Shown here: piece by piece, positions 1 to 8,140 of the stretch
Layout of the letters: each line of letters begins with the position of its first letter
Numbering within the stretch: the stretch's first letter is position 1
Source of the DNA: Duganella sp. OV510
Lineage (GTDB): Bacteria; Pseudomonadota; Gammaproteobacteria; Burkholderiales; Burkholderiaceae_D
Reading direction: 5' to 3'
DNA length: 63,261 nucleotides
Assembly: GCF_900100205.1 (NCBI RefSeq)
Contig: NZ_FNEQ01000016.1
Span: 1 to 63,261 of the forward strand
Notes under the pieces: model-generated
What the model saw: the letters and a program-made list of their open reading frames with translations, nothing else
Database searches by the model: none
Told to the model about the DNA's origin: nothing
Position numbers and translations under genes: made by a program

Positions 1-328
1 ATGAGATGTACTACGTTTCTTGCGAGTGGGAGCCATGCCGAGAGTCACGCTTTCGTATGAAGCGCGGTCACCATCTAAATGTCCGCAATGGGGCGCAAGC
101 CGTCTATCGTACACATCCATGCTCACGTCGCCCAACCCGAGATGTCCACTTCATCGAGCTAGCTGCCACTAGAACTGAAATACGCACGGCACACCAAGTG
201 GTGGTTATGCATGCGAATAGCTGGTGGGTAACAGACGCCCCAGAGCACGAAGCCAAGCTAATCTAGTTGAGCGATGTCAGCCCCAGTCACGATCCCAACA
301 GCACCATGATCTGAGGCCGGAACAATGC
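1..328. other. Left-edge intergenic stretch, no supported gene
   Basis: This stretch lies downstream of the siderophore receptor. One 86-codon open frame spans much of it (6-266, plus), but its predicted protein is rich in Arg, His and Cys, shows no recognisable domain, and its composition differs from the real genes around it. I see no terminator hairpin with a T-run after the receptor stop. It may be decayed coding sequence from a neighbouring locus that lies outside the window. Confidence 0.4.
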
Positions 329-2461
329 TTACCAGCGATACGTGGCCGACAAAACCGCATTGCGCTTCGCGCCAAACCAGCAGTCGCCCCGGCCCAGGCA
401 GGTGGCGACATAAGTCTTGTTGCTCAGGTTGTTGATGTTGAGCGCAATACGCCAGCTCGGGCTGTCCCATGCGAACATGGCGTCCACCAGAGTCACGTCC
501 GGCGTGGTTGGTGCGCTGCCATCACGGAACGAGTTCATGTGGCGCACGCCGCCGCCCACCGACAGCCCGGTCACTCCGGCCGCAGCAAAGTTGTACTTCG
601 TCCACAGCGACGTCTGTTGTGACGGGATGCCGTTGAGTTGCTCATCAAGATCAATATAGTTGTACTGGGCAATCAGTTCCAGCCCTTTAGCCACCTGGCC
701 GCGTGCTTCCAGCTCCACGCCTTTGGCTTCGGTTTTGCCCAACTGTACTGACAGCACCGGCGTAACGGCGAACAGCTGATTTTTCTCTTTCCAGTGATAC
801 GCAGCAGCGTTCAGCGACAAGCTGCTACCGGCCGGCTCATATTTGACGCCCGCCTCCCATTGCTCGCCGCGCAGCGGCTTGAATACCTGGCCCTGGGCGC
901 TATTGGCCACCGGCGTGAAGGATTCACTGTAGCTGACGTACGGCGACACGCCGCTGTCAGACAGATACATCAGCCCTGCGCGCTTGGTGGTGGCGCTCGA
1001 CTTCTGGGTGTCCGCGCCCTCGGTCTCGTTGCGCGCCTTGTCATGGCGCAGGCCTACGGTCAGCAACAGTTTCGACGTCAGGTTGATCTGATCCTGTACA
1101 TAGAGGCCGGTCTGCTTCTGGGTATTGGCCGCCAGCAGCGACAGATCATTGAACGTGAAGCCGGTATAGACTGGATTGTAGACGTCGATCGGCGTCGCTA
1201 CCGGATAACCCGCCGAGCCGGTCTGCTTGTAATGCAGGTAGTCAACGCCGAGCAGGATTTTGTGCTGGAACGTGCCGGTGACGAAATTGCCTTCCAGCGT
1301 CTGGTCAATGCCAAATACTTTGGTCTGCGTCAGCGACGCGGAGGCGTAACGGTCAACCACGCGCTGGTTGACCGGGTCGGCGTTATAGCCACCCGGCAGC
1401 GAGAACGAGTCGGCGTAAATTGAGCGGTAGTCGTTCTTGTTGTACGAGTAGCGCGTGTTTTGACGCAATTTCCAGTCGCTGTTCAAAGCCGTCTCGAAGG
1501 TCCAGCCGATGGTTTTGCGTTTGGTGTTGTAGCGGTCGAAGCCTGGCTCGCCTATGAAGCGGCTGGCCGGAATCTTGCCGTTGGGATTGCTCGTCAACAC
1601 ACCGGACCATGGGAAGAACTGGGAGGTTGAGCTGGTTTTATCGTCCTGCCACAGCGCCTGCAGCGTCAGCGTGGTGTCAGCGTTCGGTTTCCACGTCAGC
1701 GACGGCGCCACCAGCGCGTGGTCGTCAGGTACATAATCGACCTGGGTATTGGCATCGCGCTTGACCGCGACCAGGCGGTACAGCCACTTGCCGTCTTCTG
1801 TCAGTGGGCCGGTAAAGTCAGCTTGTACCTGCTTGCGCTGGTAGCTGCCATACTGCACGCCGATTTCGTTCTGCGCCTGGGCTTGCGGGCGCTTGCTCAC
1901 CATGTTGACCACACCGCCGGTGCCGCCTTGGCCATACAGCATGGCGGCCGCGCCGCGCAATACCTCGATGCGCTCAAGCGTGTACGGATCGGTGCGGGCG
2001 GTACTGGTGTAGTAGCTCATCGACTTGCGGATGCCATCCAGGTACTCATCGGGCGAGACGCCGCGCACCAGCATGCCGTCGCTGCGGGAATCGATACCAT
2101 ATGCATCTGAGCGTACGCCGGCCGCGTAATTGAGGGCGTCTTGCAGATTTCCTGCGCCTTGCTCAATGATCTGGTCGCGCGTGACCACCGTGACCGCCTG
2201 CGGCGTTTCCGACAGTTTGGTATCGGTCTTGGTCGCGGTGGCGCTACGCTTGGCCAGATAACCGGCGACCGCACTGGTGGCCGTTTCACCCTGGCCCGTT
2301 ACTACCACTTGGGGCAATACGGCAGTGTCGGTCTCGGGAGCGGCAGCTGCGACGCCACTGGTCTGGGCCAGTGCTGGAGTGACTACGCCGATGGTGAGTT
2401 CGGCCAGCAAGACCGCGAGAACCAGACGGCGCGGTTGAATCGGAGATACACGGTGTGACAT
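329..2461 (-). CDS. TonB-dependent siderophore receptor
   Basis: Outer-membrane receptor that takes up a ferric siderophore using TonB energy. The 710-residue protein starts with a Sec signal peptide ending in PALAQ near residue 33. A plug domain follows (about residues 70-190), with the family signatures SETPQAVTVVTRD, LNYAAGVR and LRGAAAMLYGQGGTGG. The rest is a 22-strand-type barrel ending in an aromatic residue (ATYRW), as expected for BAM-assembled proteins. The plug wording is that of the FhuE/FpvA siderophore subfamily, not the long polysaccharide-type receptors such as the one at 17.7 kb. A Fur-box-like sequence lies about 70 bp upstream, so iron repression is likely. No ABC transporter or siderophore synthesis genes are adjacent. 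The ligand cannot be named from sequence. Confidence 0.93.
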   Translation of the reverse strand: MSHRVSPIQPRRLVLAVLLAELTIGVVTPALAQTSGVAAAAPETDTAVLPQVVVTGQGETATSAVAGYLAKRSATATKTDTKLSETPQAVTVVTRDQIIEQGAGNLQDALNYAAGVRSDAYGIDSRSDGMLVRGVSPDEYLDGIRKSMSYYTSTARTDPYTLERIEVLRGAAAMLYGQGGTGGVVNMVSKRPQAQAQNEIGVQYGSYQRKQVQADFTGPLTEDGKWLYRLVAVKRDANTQVDYVPDDHALVAPSLTWKPNADTTLTLQALWQDDKTSSTSQFFPWSGVLTSNPNGKIPASRFIGEPGFDRYNTKRKTIGWTFETALNSDWKLRQNTRYSYNKNDYRSIYADSFSLPGGYNADPVNQRVVDRYASASLTQTKVFGIDQTLEGNFVTGTFQHKILLGVDYLHYKQTGSAGYPVATPIDVYNPVYTGFTFNDLSLLAANTQKQTGLYVQDQINLTSKLLLTVGLRHDKARNETEGADTQKSSATTKRAGLMYLSDSGVSPYVSYSESFTPVANSAQGQVFKPLRGEQWEAGVKYEPAGSSLSLNAAAYHWKEKNQLFAVTPVLSVQLGKTEAKGVELEARGQVAKGLELIAQYNYIDLDEQLNGIPSQQTSLWTKYNFAAAGVTGLSVGGGVRHMNSFRDGSAPTTPDVTLVDAMFAWDSPSWRIALNINNLSNKTYVATCLGRGDCWFGAKRNAVLSATYRW

Positions 2462-2528
2462 GAGCAGGCTTCCCTTATTGTTTGTCGCAGAGTCTTGTTG
2501 ACGTCCTGAGATGGATTTTAGATATTAA

Positions 2529-2552
2529 ATAAGAATGATTTCTATTCTCATT
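2529..2552 (-). promoter_or_regulatory. Putative Fur box upstream of the siderophore receptor
   Basis: Read on the minus strand, the sequence is AATGAGAATAGAAATCATTC followed by TTAT. The AATGAGAAT half-site and the inverted ATCATTCTT half match the usual Fur box layout (inverted GATAAT/AATGAGAAT hexamers). A TTGACC -35-like hexamer lies at 2570-2565 on the minus strand, and 16-17 bp later the matching -10 position (GAATAG/AGAATA) falls inside the box, so a bound repressor would block the promoter. The match is by eye. Confidence 0.65.
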
Positions 2553-2570
2553 ATAATGAATATAGGTCAA

Positions 2571-2866
2571 GCCAGCAATGAAACGGGTGTAATGAAGGAT
2601 TTGAATGCCGGTCGGGCAACTAATTCGCCCCTCGACTTATTGTCATGCTAGTCTGAAGGCGATCGCGATGCCGACAGATAGGCGTCACTTGGGTAATCCG
2701 CAGTCGCATCTTGGAGGTTGTCTCGCTCAAGCGTCGAGTTCCTGCAATTCGACATTGGCACTTTGCCGGAACTGACCCCGAGTACACGAGCACAGTGCAA
2801 TAAGCTCACCTCACCTCGCTTGATCTTCCTCAATCAGTGTTTACTCTGAAGTGACAACATCATCCC
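2571..2866. other. Intergenic region with a repeat core, no supported gene
   Basis: No convincing gene. A 61-codon minus-strand frame (2648-2833) has no recognisable domain. The stretch contains the core GAACTGACCCCG at 2769-2780, which also forms the end of both arms of the 66-bp palindrome at 46507-46572. The surrounding bases (CTTTGCCG before the core, AG after) partly match as well, so this may be a degenerate half copy of the same repeat. Confidence 0.4.
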
Positions 2867-3151
2867 ATGCTGACATGGGACGAAAACAAGCGGCGCCAGA
2901 ACCTGAAACGCCATCGAATCGACTTCGCAGACCTGGAGTCGGTATCTGATTACCCTATGGATTCAGAAGAAGACCGGACTGATAATCACACAGAATTACG
3001 CATCCGCAGCTTGGGCTTACTTCGCGGCAGAGTTGTCCGCATGATTTGGGCGCCAGTAGGCGATGACGCGAGAATCATTTCTTGTAGATATGGAGAAAAC
3101 TATGAAACGCGAAAGTATTTCAAATCCGTACTTCACACAGGAAGAAATTGA
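2867..3151 (+). CDS. brnT: BrnT family toxin
   Basis: 94-residue ribonuclease-type toxin of a type II toxin-antitoxin pair. The BrnT pattern is visible: N-terminal WDENKRRQNLKRH, a central E-R-I-R block and the C-terminal RIISCRYGENYETRKY, which corresponds to the family RxISARxAxxxExxxY signature. BrnT proteins are small RelE-like RNases that arrest translation and are neutralised by BrnA. The antitoxin gene starts inside the last 50 nt of this one, the usual tight coupling. The protein is slightly longer at the C-terminus than typical members. Family assignment is good; activity is inferred. Confidence 0.82.
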   Translation: MLTWDENKRRQNLKRHRIDFADLESVSDYPMDSEEDRTDNHTELRIRSLGLLRGRVVRMIWAPVGDDARIISCRYGENYETRKYFKSVLHTGRN

Positions 3152-3374
3152 TGCGGCCATCGCGGCCGCACCTGACTATGTCTACGATCCAGAAAGCCCC
3201 TATGATCCAAATAATGAAGCAGAGGTTGAGGCTTACTGGTCCAAGGCCGTCGTCACTTTCCCTGGCGGACATCCGCATCAAGACCCGCTATGGCGAACCC
3301 GGCACAAGCTTCCGCAGACAATGGCCTCCGGGAAGCCACCGACGCCAAAGCCGGGAAAGCCTGTCACGAAGTAG
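3102..3374 (+). CDS. BrnA-like antitoxin with atypical C-terminus
   Basis: 90-residue partner of the upstream BrnT toxin. The start at 3102 follows a GGAGA ribosome site at 5-nt spacing and overlaps brnT by 50 nt. The first half (ESISNPYFTQEEIDAAIAAA, then DPESPYDPNNEAEVEAYW) is the conserved N-terminal region of BrnA proteins, which wraps the toxin. The usual C-terminal ribbon-helix-helix DNA-binding segment is not visible. After YWSKAVVT the sequence becomes Pro/Lys/Arg-rich and ends KPGKPVTK. Neither alternative frame restores a ribbon-helix-helix. It may still bind the toxin but have lost autoregulation, or it may be a decayed gene. Confidence 0.65.
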   Translation: MKRESISNPYFTQEEIDAAIAAAPDYVYDPESPYDPNNEAEVEAYWSKAVVTFPGGHPHQDPLWRTRHKLPQTMASGKPPTPKPGKPVTK

Positions 3375-5126
3375 TTAGCCCTTCTGCGTGGCGATCCATT
3401 CGTCGACCACTTTTTCCAGTACCGATAGCGGCACATTGCCGGTTTCCAGCACGGTGTTGTGGAAGGCTTTCAGGTTGAATTTGTCGCCCAGCGCTTGCTG
3501 CGCTTTGGCGCGCAGGTCGAGGATGCGGATCATGCCGATCTTGTACGCGCAGGCCTGGCCCGGCATCACCACATACCGATCCACCTCCGCCGGCGCGATG
3601 CCATAGTCGATGCCCTGCTGGCGCGTCCACTTCATCGCGTGCAGGCCGGTGTCGACCACCAGGCGGCGCGCGCGGAACAGTTCCGCGTCCAGCTGGCCAA
3701 GCCGGCCGACCACATCATCGCCATACCAGCCATGCTCCGCCGCCAGCTGCTCGGCATACAGCGCCCAGCCTTCGCCATACGCAGAACCGACGCCGAACAC
3801 GCGGTCGCGGCGATAGCGCGGCAAGCCGGTATTCTCTTGCTGCAGCGCGACCTGGAAGTGGTGGCCCGGCACGCCTTCGTGATACACCAGCGTGCGCATG
3901 CCGACAATGCGGAACTCAGGCCCCGGCATCGGCGCCCAGAAGATGCCCGGACGCGTGCCATCGCGCGCCGGACCAGTGTAATGCGCAGCCGCTGTCTTCT
4001 CGGTGAACAGCGGCTCGCGGCGCACTTCCACCGGCGCCTTCGGCGTGATGTCGAACAGGTCTTTCGCGCGCACTTCGGAATCGCGCAGCAGCTCCGCATA
4101 GCGCGCCAGCAGTTGCGGACGCGGGTCTGCTTCCTTCGGCTGCTGGTCTTTCTCCAGCTTCTCCATGCGCTGCTTGATCGTTCCCTCGGTGTAGCCGATC
4201 GACACCAGCAGACCATTCATCTCCTTCTCGATGCGCGCCACTTCGCGCAGGCCGATCTCGTGGATCTGCTGCGGCGTGTAATCGGTGGAGGTCATCTGGC
4301 GCAGCTGCACCGCATACGCCTTGTCGCCGTTCGGCAGGCGCCACAAGCCCGCATCGTTATTCGTCTTCGGCAGCTGCTCCTGCAACAGCACGCGGGTGCG
4401 CTGGAACACCGGTATCACCGACTGTCGCACGATGGCGGTGGCGTCGGCGGTGAACTTCGCCTGCTCCTCGGCCGTCACATCCTTCACCTTGCCCATGCGC
4501 TGCACCAGCGATGCAACGAATACATTGTTCTCCGGCGTGCCGTCGAGGAAGCGGTCCAGCTGGCCGATCGACGCCTGCGTGATAAAGGTCGGCATCAGGA
4601 TGCCGTTGGCGGCGGCGCCGCGCGCCTGCACGATGCCGGTGTCCATCTTGCCGGCCACCGCTTTCAGGCGCACCAGATAGTTTTCGATGTCGCGGCGGTT
4701 GCGGATTGGATGTTGCTGCGACAGGAAGTTCACGATCTGCACATGCAGGCCGGTGAACTGGTTGAACACAAACTGATAATCGCGGTACGGATACGCATCC
4801 ACCGTGCCCTGCAAGCTCCAGGCGATGGTGGCCGCGCTGGCGCGCTGCTGCGGCGTCAGTTTCGACTGGTTGATCTTGGCCAGCTCCGCCAGCGACTGCT
4901 TCGCCTCCGCCACCTGCGCCGCGCGGAACACCACCGTGTTCGGCGTCAGCTTGCGGTCCAGCGCATCCTGCTCCCTGGCGTCAAAGTACTGCTTCTGCGT
5001 GGCTTGCTCCGGGTCGTTGCGCACCTTGGCGCTGGCGACCTTGTCGGCCCAGCGGTCAAAGTCGACGCCGTGCGCAGCCAGGCTCAGGGAAGCGCCGGCC
5101 AGCAGCGCGAAGAGTTTCATGGTCAT
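3375..5126 (-). CDS. DUF885 family protein, secreted putative metallopeptidase
   Basis: 583-residue protein with a signal peptide (MTMKLFALLAGASLSLAAHG) and the full-length DUF885 fold. The family hallmark HEGVPGHH is at about residues 416-423; it resembles a zinc-binding HExxxGHH motif, and DUF885 members are regarded as M3-like metallopeptidases, although few have been tested. Length is normal for the family. A GGAGG site lies 4 nt before the chosen ATG; the ATG two codons later is an equal alternative. It is divergent from the marR gene at 5214, with the CATAAG-CA-CTTATG palindrome between them, so the MarR protein could control both. Location is probably periplasmic. Substrate unknown. 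Confidence 0.88.
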   Translation of the reverse strand: MTMKLFALLAGASLSLAAHGVDFDRWADKVASAKVRNDPEQATQKQYFDAREQDALDRKLTPNTVVFRAAQVAEAKQSLAELAKINQSKLTPQQRASAATIAWSLQGTVDAYPYRDYQFVFNQFTGLHVQIVNFLSQQHPIRNRRDIENYLVRLKAVAGKMDTGIVQARGAAANGILMPTFITQASIGQLDRFLDGTPENNVFVASLVQRMGKVKDVTAEEQAKFTADATAIVRQSVIPVFQRTRVLLQEQLPKTNNDAGLWRLPNGDKAYAVQLRQMTSTDYTPQQIHEIGLREVARIEKEMNGLLVSIGYTEGTIKQRMEKLEKDQQPKEADPRPQLLARYAELLRDSEVRAKDLFDITPKAPVEVRREPLFTEKTAAAHYTGPARDGTRPGIFWAPMPGPEFRIVGMRTLVYHEGVPGHHFQVALQQENTGLPRYRRDRVFGVGSAYGEGWALYAEQLAAEHGWYGDDVVGRLGQLDAELFRARRLVVDTGLHAMKWTRQQGIDYGIAPAEVDRYVVMPGQACAYKIGMIRILDLRAKAQQALGDKFNLKAFHNTVLETGNVPLSVLEKVVDEWIATQKG

Positions 5127-5179
5127 TTAGCCTCCTGATTGATGTGTGGCGATTATACAAAGCCACGTAAAAATAAATA

Positions 5180-5193
5180 CATAAGCACTTATG
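5180..5193. promoter_or_regulatory. Palindromic operator candidate in the DUF885/marR divergent promoter
   Basis: CATAAG-CA-CTTATG is a perfect dyad of two 6-bp arms. It sits 20 bp before the marR start and 54 bp before the DUF885 start, in an AT-rich patch of otherwise GC-rich DNA. MarR proteins commonly bind such short dyads in their own promoter region, so this is the best operator candidate here. Inference only. Confidence 0.5.
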
Positions 5194-5213
5194 CATTGTG
5201 TTAAAGTCAAACC

Positions 5214-5696
5214 ATGAGACAAGGACTTGGAACCCAATTGCGCCACCTGATCGACCTGCTCGACGGCGCCGTCGCCGCCTCCTACGAGGAAGCAGGCATC
5301 GCCTACCGTCCGCGCTACACGCCAGTGATGCGGGCGCTGGAAGGCGGCCGGCCGCACACCATCAGCCAGATCGCCGAAGCCGCCGGCATCACCCAGCCAG
5401 CCGCCACCCAGACCGTGGCGCTGATGCTGAAGGAAGGCTTGCTGCAAGCCGCGCCCGGCGAGCACGACGCGCGCCAGAAGGTGATCCGCCTCAGCGCCCA
5501 GGGAGAAGCCCTGCTGCCGCAACTGCGCCTCTGCTGGCAAGCCACGCGCGCCGCCGCCGACAGCCTGGATGCCGACCTGCCGCATGCCTTGTCGGACACG
5601 CTGGCAGCCGCCATCGCCGCCCTGCAAACGCAACCCTTCGGTGAACGCATCCGCACCGCGCACGCCGCCATTACCAGCAACAAGGAGACATCATGA
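5214..5696 (+). CDS. MarR family transcriptional regulator
   Basis: 160-residue winged-helix regulator. The HTH is visible around residues 40-75 (TISQIAEAAGITQPAATQTV) followed by the wing with the family D-x-R pattern (HDARQKVIRLSAQGE). MarR proteins usually repress their own operon and a divergent gene until a small ligand binds. This gene overlaps the downstream CPBP protease gene by ATGA, so the two are translated together, and it diverges from the DUF885 gene. The overlapped CPBP gene and the divergent DUF885 gene are the likely targets; the inducer is unknown. Confidence 0.88.
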   Translation: MRQGLGTQLRHLIDLLDGAVAASYEEAGIAYRPRYTPVMRALEGGRPHTISQIAEAAGITQPAATQTVALMLKEGLLQAAPGEHDARQKVIRLSAQGEALLPQLRLCWQATRAAADSLDADLPHALSDTLAAAIAALQTQPFGERIRTAHAAITSNKETS

Positions 5697-6544
5697 GTAT
5701 CGCCCATCCAGCTGTTACACCCGTTCCTTCGTTCTTTTCGCGCCTCCTGGCCCATCCCGCCGCGCGCGTCGTGCTCGGATTGATCGTCACCATGCTGCCG
5801 ATCACGCTGACCATGATGTTGGCCGGCATCCTGGTGCCCAAGCCCTTGCGCGTGGTGTGGCCGATGCTGCTGGCGGCGGCGTTCAGCGTGATGGCCTACC
5901 GCTGGTTCGTGACCCGCATCGAACAGCGCCAGCCCACTGAATTGTCGCTGCGTGGCGCGGCGCGCGAAACCGGCATGGGCGTGGCACTCGGCGCCGCGCT
6001 CGGTCTGACCGTGGCCGGCATCCTGGCCGCAGCCGGTGCCTTCGTCATCACCGGCACCAGCGACAGCTTCGGCTTCCTGCTGAAATCCCTGCCGGAGCAG
6101 ATCATGGTGGCCTGTTTTGAAGAGATCATGTTCCGCGCGGTGGTGTTCCGCATCGTTGAACAGCGCTGGGGTACGCGCGCCGCACTGCTAGCCTCGATGC
6201 TGCTGTTCGGACTGGCCCATCTGTCGAACGACAACGTCAGCGTGATGGCCATCGTCATGACCTGCATCGCCTCGCTGGTGTTCTGCGCCTGCTACATGAA
6301 GACGCGCCGCCTGTGGCTGCCGATCGGCGCGCACTTCGCCTGGAACTCCACTTACGATGGTCTGTTCGCGGTGCCGATGTCCGGCCACACGGCGCGCGGC
6401 TGGTTGCAGGTGTCGATGTCCGGCCCTGAATGGCTGACCGGCGGCGGCTACGGCGTCGAAGCCTCGGTGGTGACCTTAATCGTGTGGGGCGCTGTCGCCA
6501 TCCTGATGCTGCGCCAGCGCCCAGGCCACGTGCTCGCGCACTAA
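5693..6544 (+). CDS. CPBP family intramembrane metalloprotease
   Basis: 283-residue polytopic membrane protein of the CPBP (CAAX protease and bacteriocin-processing) family. The three signature blocks are present: EEIMFR at about residues 143-148 (EExxxR), LLFGLAHLSND (FxxxH), and HFAWNST near residue 212 (HxxxN). Around eight hydrophobic stretches are visible. CPBP proteins are Abi-type intramembrane proteases, some linked to bacteriocin immunity. Start ATG overlaps the marR stop and has an AAGGAG site. Its 3' end overlaps queG by 69 nt on the opposite strand, an unusually deep convergent overlap. Substrate unknown. Confidence 0.87.
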   Translation: MSIAHPAVTPVPSFFSRLLAHPAARVVLGLIVTMLPITLTMMLAGILVPKPLRVVWPMLLAAAFSVMAYRWFVTRIEQRQPTELSLRGAARETGMGVALGAALGLTVAGILAAAGAFVITGTSDSFGFLLKSLPEQIMVACFEEIMFRAVVFRIVEQRWGTRAALLASMLLFGLAHLSNDNVSVMAIVMTCIASLVFCACYMKTRRLWLPIGAHFAWNSTYDGLFAVPMSGHTARGWLQVSMSGPEWLTGGGYGVEASVVTLIVWGAVAILMLRQRPGHVLAH

Positions 6545-7600
6545 ATCAGACGGATGCTCGCGGCGCGCCCGCAGCGCCGCGACGATCGCCGCATCGCCCC
6601 TGGCACCAGCCGCCGCCGCATTCCCCAGCCCGACCGCGATATTGCGCAGCCATCGCTCATGGCCGATGCGGCGTATCGGGCTGCCTTCCATATTGCGGTT
6701 GAACTCTTCCTCGCTCCACGCAAACAATTCGATCATCGACGCGCTGCCGAGGCCATGGCGTTCGTCAAAGTCCGGCAGCACCGCGCGCTGGGCGAATTTA
6801 TTCCATGGACAGGCGGTCTGGCAGTCGTCGCAGCCGTAGACGCGGTTGCCGATCAATGGCCGCATCTCCAGCGGGATCGCATTCTTCAATTCGATGGTCA
6901 GGTAGGAGATGCAGCGCCGCGCATCCAGCTTGCCAGGTCCGAGGATCGCTTGCGTCGGACAGGCGGTGATACAGGAGCTGCACTGGCCACAATGCGCGCC
7001 GGTCGGTTCATCCACCGGCAGCGGCAGGTCGACCAGAAATTCGCCCATGAAGAACATCGAGCCGGCGGTGCGCGACAGCAGCAAGGTGTGCTTGCCGCGC
7101 CAGCCCAGGCCGGCCTTCTCCGCCAGCGGCAGCTCCATTACCGGCGCCGAATCGGTGAACACGCGATAGCCGAAATCGCCGATTTCCGCCTTCACCTTGT
7201 CGGCCAGCTGTTGCAGGCGCGCGCGCAGCACCTTGTGATAGTCGCGGCCGCGCGCATACACCGAAATGACGGCGGCGCCGGGATCGGCCAGCCGCGCGGC
7301 CTCGCGGTCGCGCCAGTCATGTTCGCCCTCGGTTTGCGTGTCCCTCGGCAGATAGTTCATGCGGGCGCTGACCACGCGGATGGTGCCCGGCACCAGTTCG
7401 GCGGGCCGCGCGCGCTTCATGCCATGGCTTGCCATATAGTCCATTTCGCCGTGCATGCCGGCGTCCAGCCAGGCCTGCAGGCCGGCTTCGGCGTGGCTCA
7501 GGTCCACGTCGGTGATGCGGATTTCGGCAAAGCCGAGTTCCACGCCCCAGCGCTTGATGCTGAGGGCAAGTTCGGCTAAATTGGATTCGGACAGGGACAT
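6476..7600 (-). CDS. queG: Epoxyqueuosine reductase QueG
   Basis: 374-residue cobalamin-dependent iron-sulfur enzyme that reduces epoxyqueuosine to queuosine in tRNA, the last step of queuosine synthesis. Two 4Fe-4S motifs are visible: CGQCSSCITACP starting near residue 204, and CDDCQTACPWN about 55 residues later. The C-terminal Arg/Ala-rich helical region resembles the HEAT-like tail of the family. The open frame extends further upstream, but MSLSESNLAELA at 7600 gives the standard family length; the preceding 153 codons are antisense to tsaE. It is divergent from tsaE, a frequent arrangement in Burkholderiales, and its 3' end overlaps the CPBP gene. Confidence 0.94.
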   Translation of the reverse strand: MSLSESNLAELALSIKRWGVELGFAEIRITDVDLSHAEAGLQAWLDAGMHGEMDYMASHGMKRARPAELVPGTIRVVSARMNYLPRDTQTEGEHDWRDREAARLADPGAAVISVYARGRDYHKVLRARLQQLADKVKAEIGDFGYRVFTDSAPVMELPLAEKAGLGWRGKHTLLLSRTAGSMFFMGEFLVDLPLPVDEPTGAHCGQCSSCITACPTQAILGPGKLDARRCISYLTIELKNAIPLEMRPLIGNRVYGCDDCQTACPWNKFAQRAVLPDFDERHGLGSASMIELFAWSEEEFNRNMEGSPIRRIGHERWLRNIAVGLGNAAAAGARGDAAIVAALRARREHPSDLVREHVAWALAQHQDGDSAPHD

Positions 7601-7654
7601 CTGGATGAAGTAGACGGTTACAATGGCGGTCAAACCAACATGACATTTTAATTG

Positions 7655-8140
7655 ATGCAGCACTTCACAGCCCATCTCCACGACGAAGAAGGCACAGCCG
7701 CCCTTGGCGCGGCACTGGCACGCGCCCTCGTGCCCGGCCTGGCGATCCACTTGCATGGCGACCTGGGCGCCGGCAAAACCGCCCTCACCCGCGCGCTGCT
7801 GCACGCCGCCGGCCACACCGGCACCGTCAAAAGCCCGACCTACACGCTGTCCGAACCGTACAGCATCCAGCTCGACGGCCGCGCCGTCAGCGTCATCCAC
7901 TTCGACCTGTATCGCATGGGCAGCCCGGAGGAATTCCTCGACGCCGGCTTCCGCGAAGACTTCAACGGGGATAACATCTGCATCGTCGAATGGCCGGAAA
8001 AAGCCGAAGGCGTGCTGCCGCCGCCGGACCTGAATGTGTTTTTGACTGTGGCTGGCCACGGTCGTGATGTAGAATTGCAGGCGTCTACCGCCTTGGGTAA
8101 CTCATGCCTTCAACGCCTCAAATTCGCTCCAAACATGTGA
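7655..8140 (+). CDS. tsaE: tRNA threonylcarbamoyladenosine biosynthesis ATPase TsaE
   Basis: 161-residue ATPase of the TsaBDE complex that makes t6A37 in ANN-decoding tRNAs. Walker A is GDLGAGKT; KSPTYTL and the HFDLYR motif follow in the expected order, with VEWPEKA near the C-terminus. Start chosen at the ATG at 7655; a TTG one codon earlier is possible. Its 3' end overlaps the amidase gene by 37 nt, the gene order (tsaE then amiC) seen in many proteobacteria. Cytoplasmic and normally essential. Confidence 0.95.
   Translation: MQHFTAHLHDEEGTAALGAALARALVPGLAIHLHGDLGAGKTALTRALLHAAGHTGTVKSPTYTLSEPYSIQLDGRAVSVIHFDLYRMGSPEEFLDAGFREDFNGDNICIVEWPEKAEGVLPPPDLNVFLTVAGHGRDVELQASTALGNSCLQRLKFAPNM

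Noticed and set aside
6..266. 86-codon frame at the left edge
   Set aside because: No domain, unusual Cys/His/Arg content, no ribosome site; likely spurious or decayed.
3459..5138. 559-codon antisense frame over the DUF885 gene
   Set aside because: Shadow of a gene with a clear signal peptide and family motif; Arg/His-rich antisense product.
7601..8059. 153-codon N-terminal extension of QueG
   Set aside because: The stretch is antisense to tsaE and has no domain; the start at 7600 gives the standard family length.
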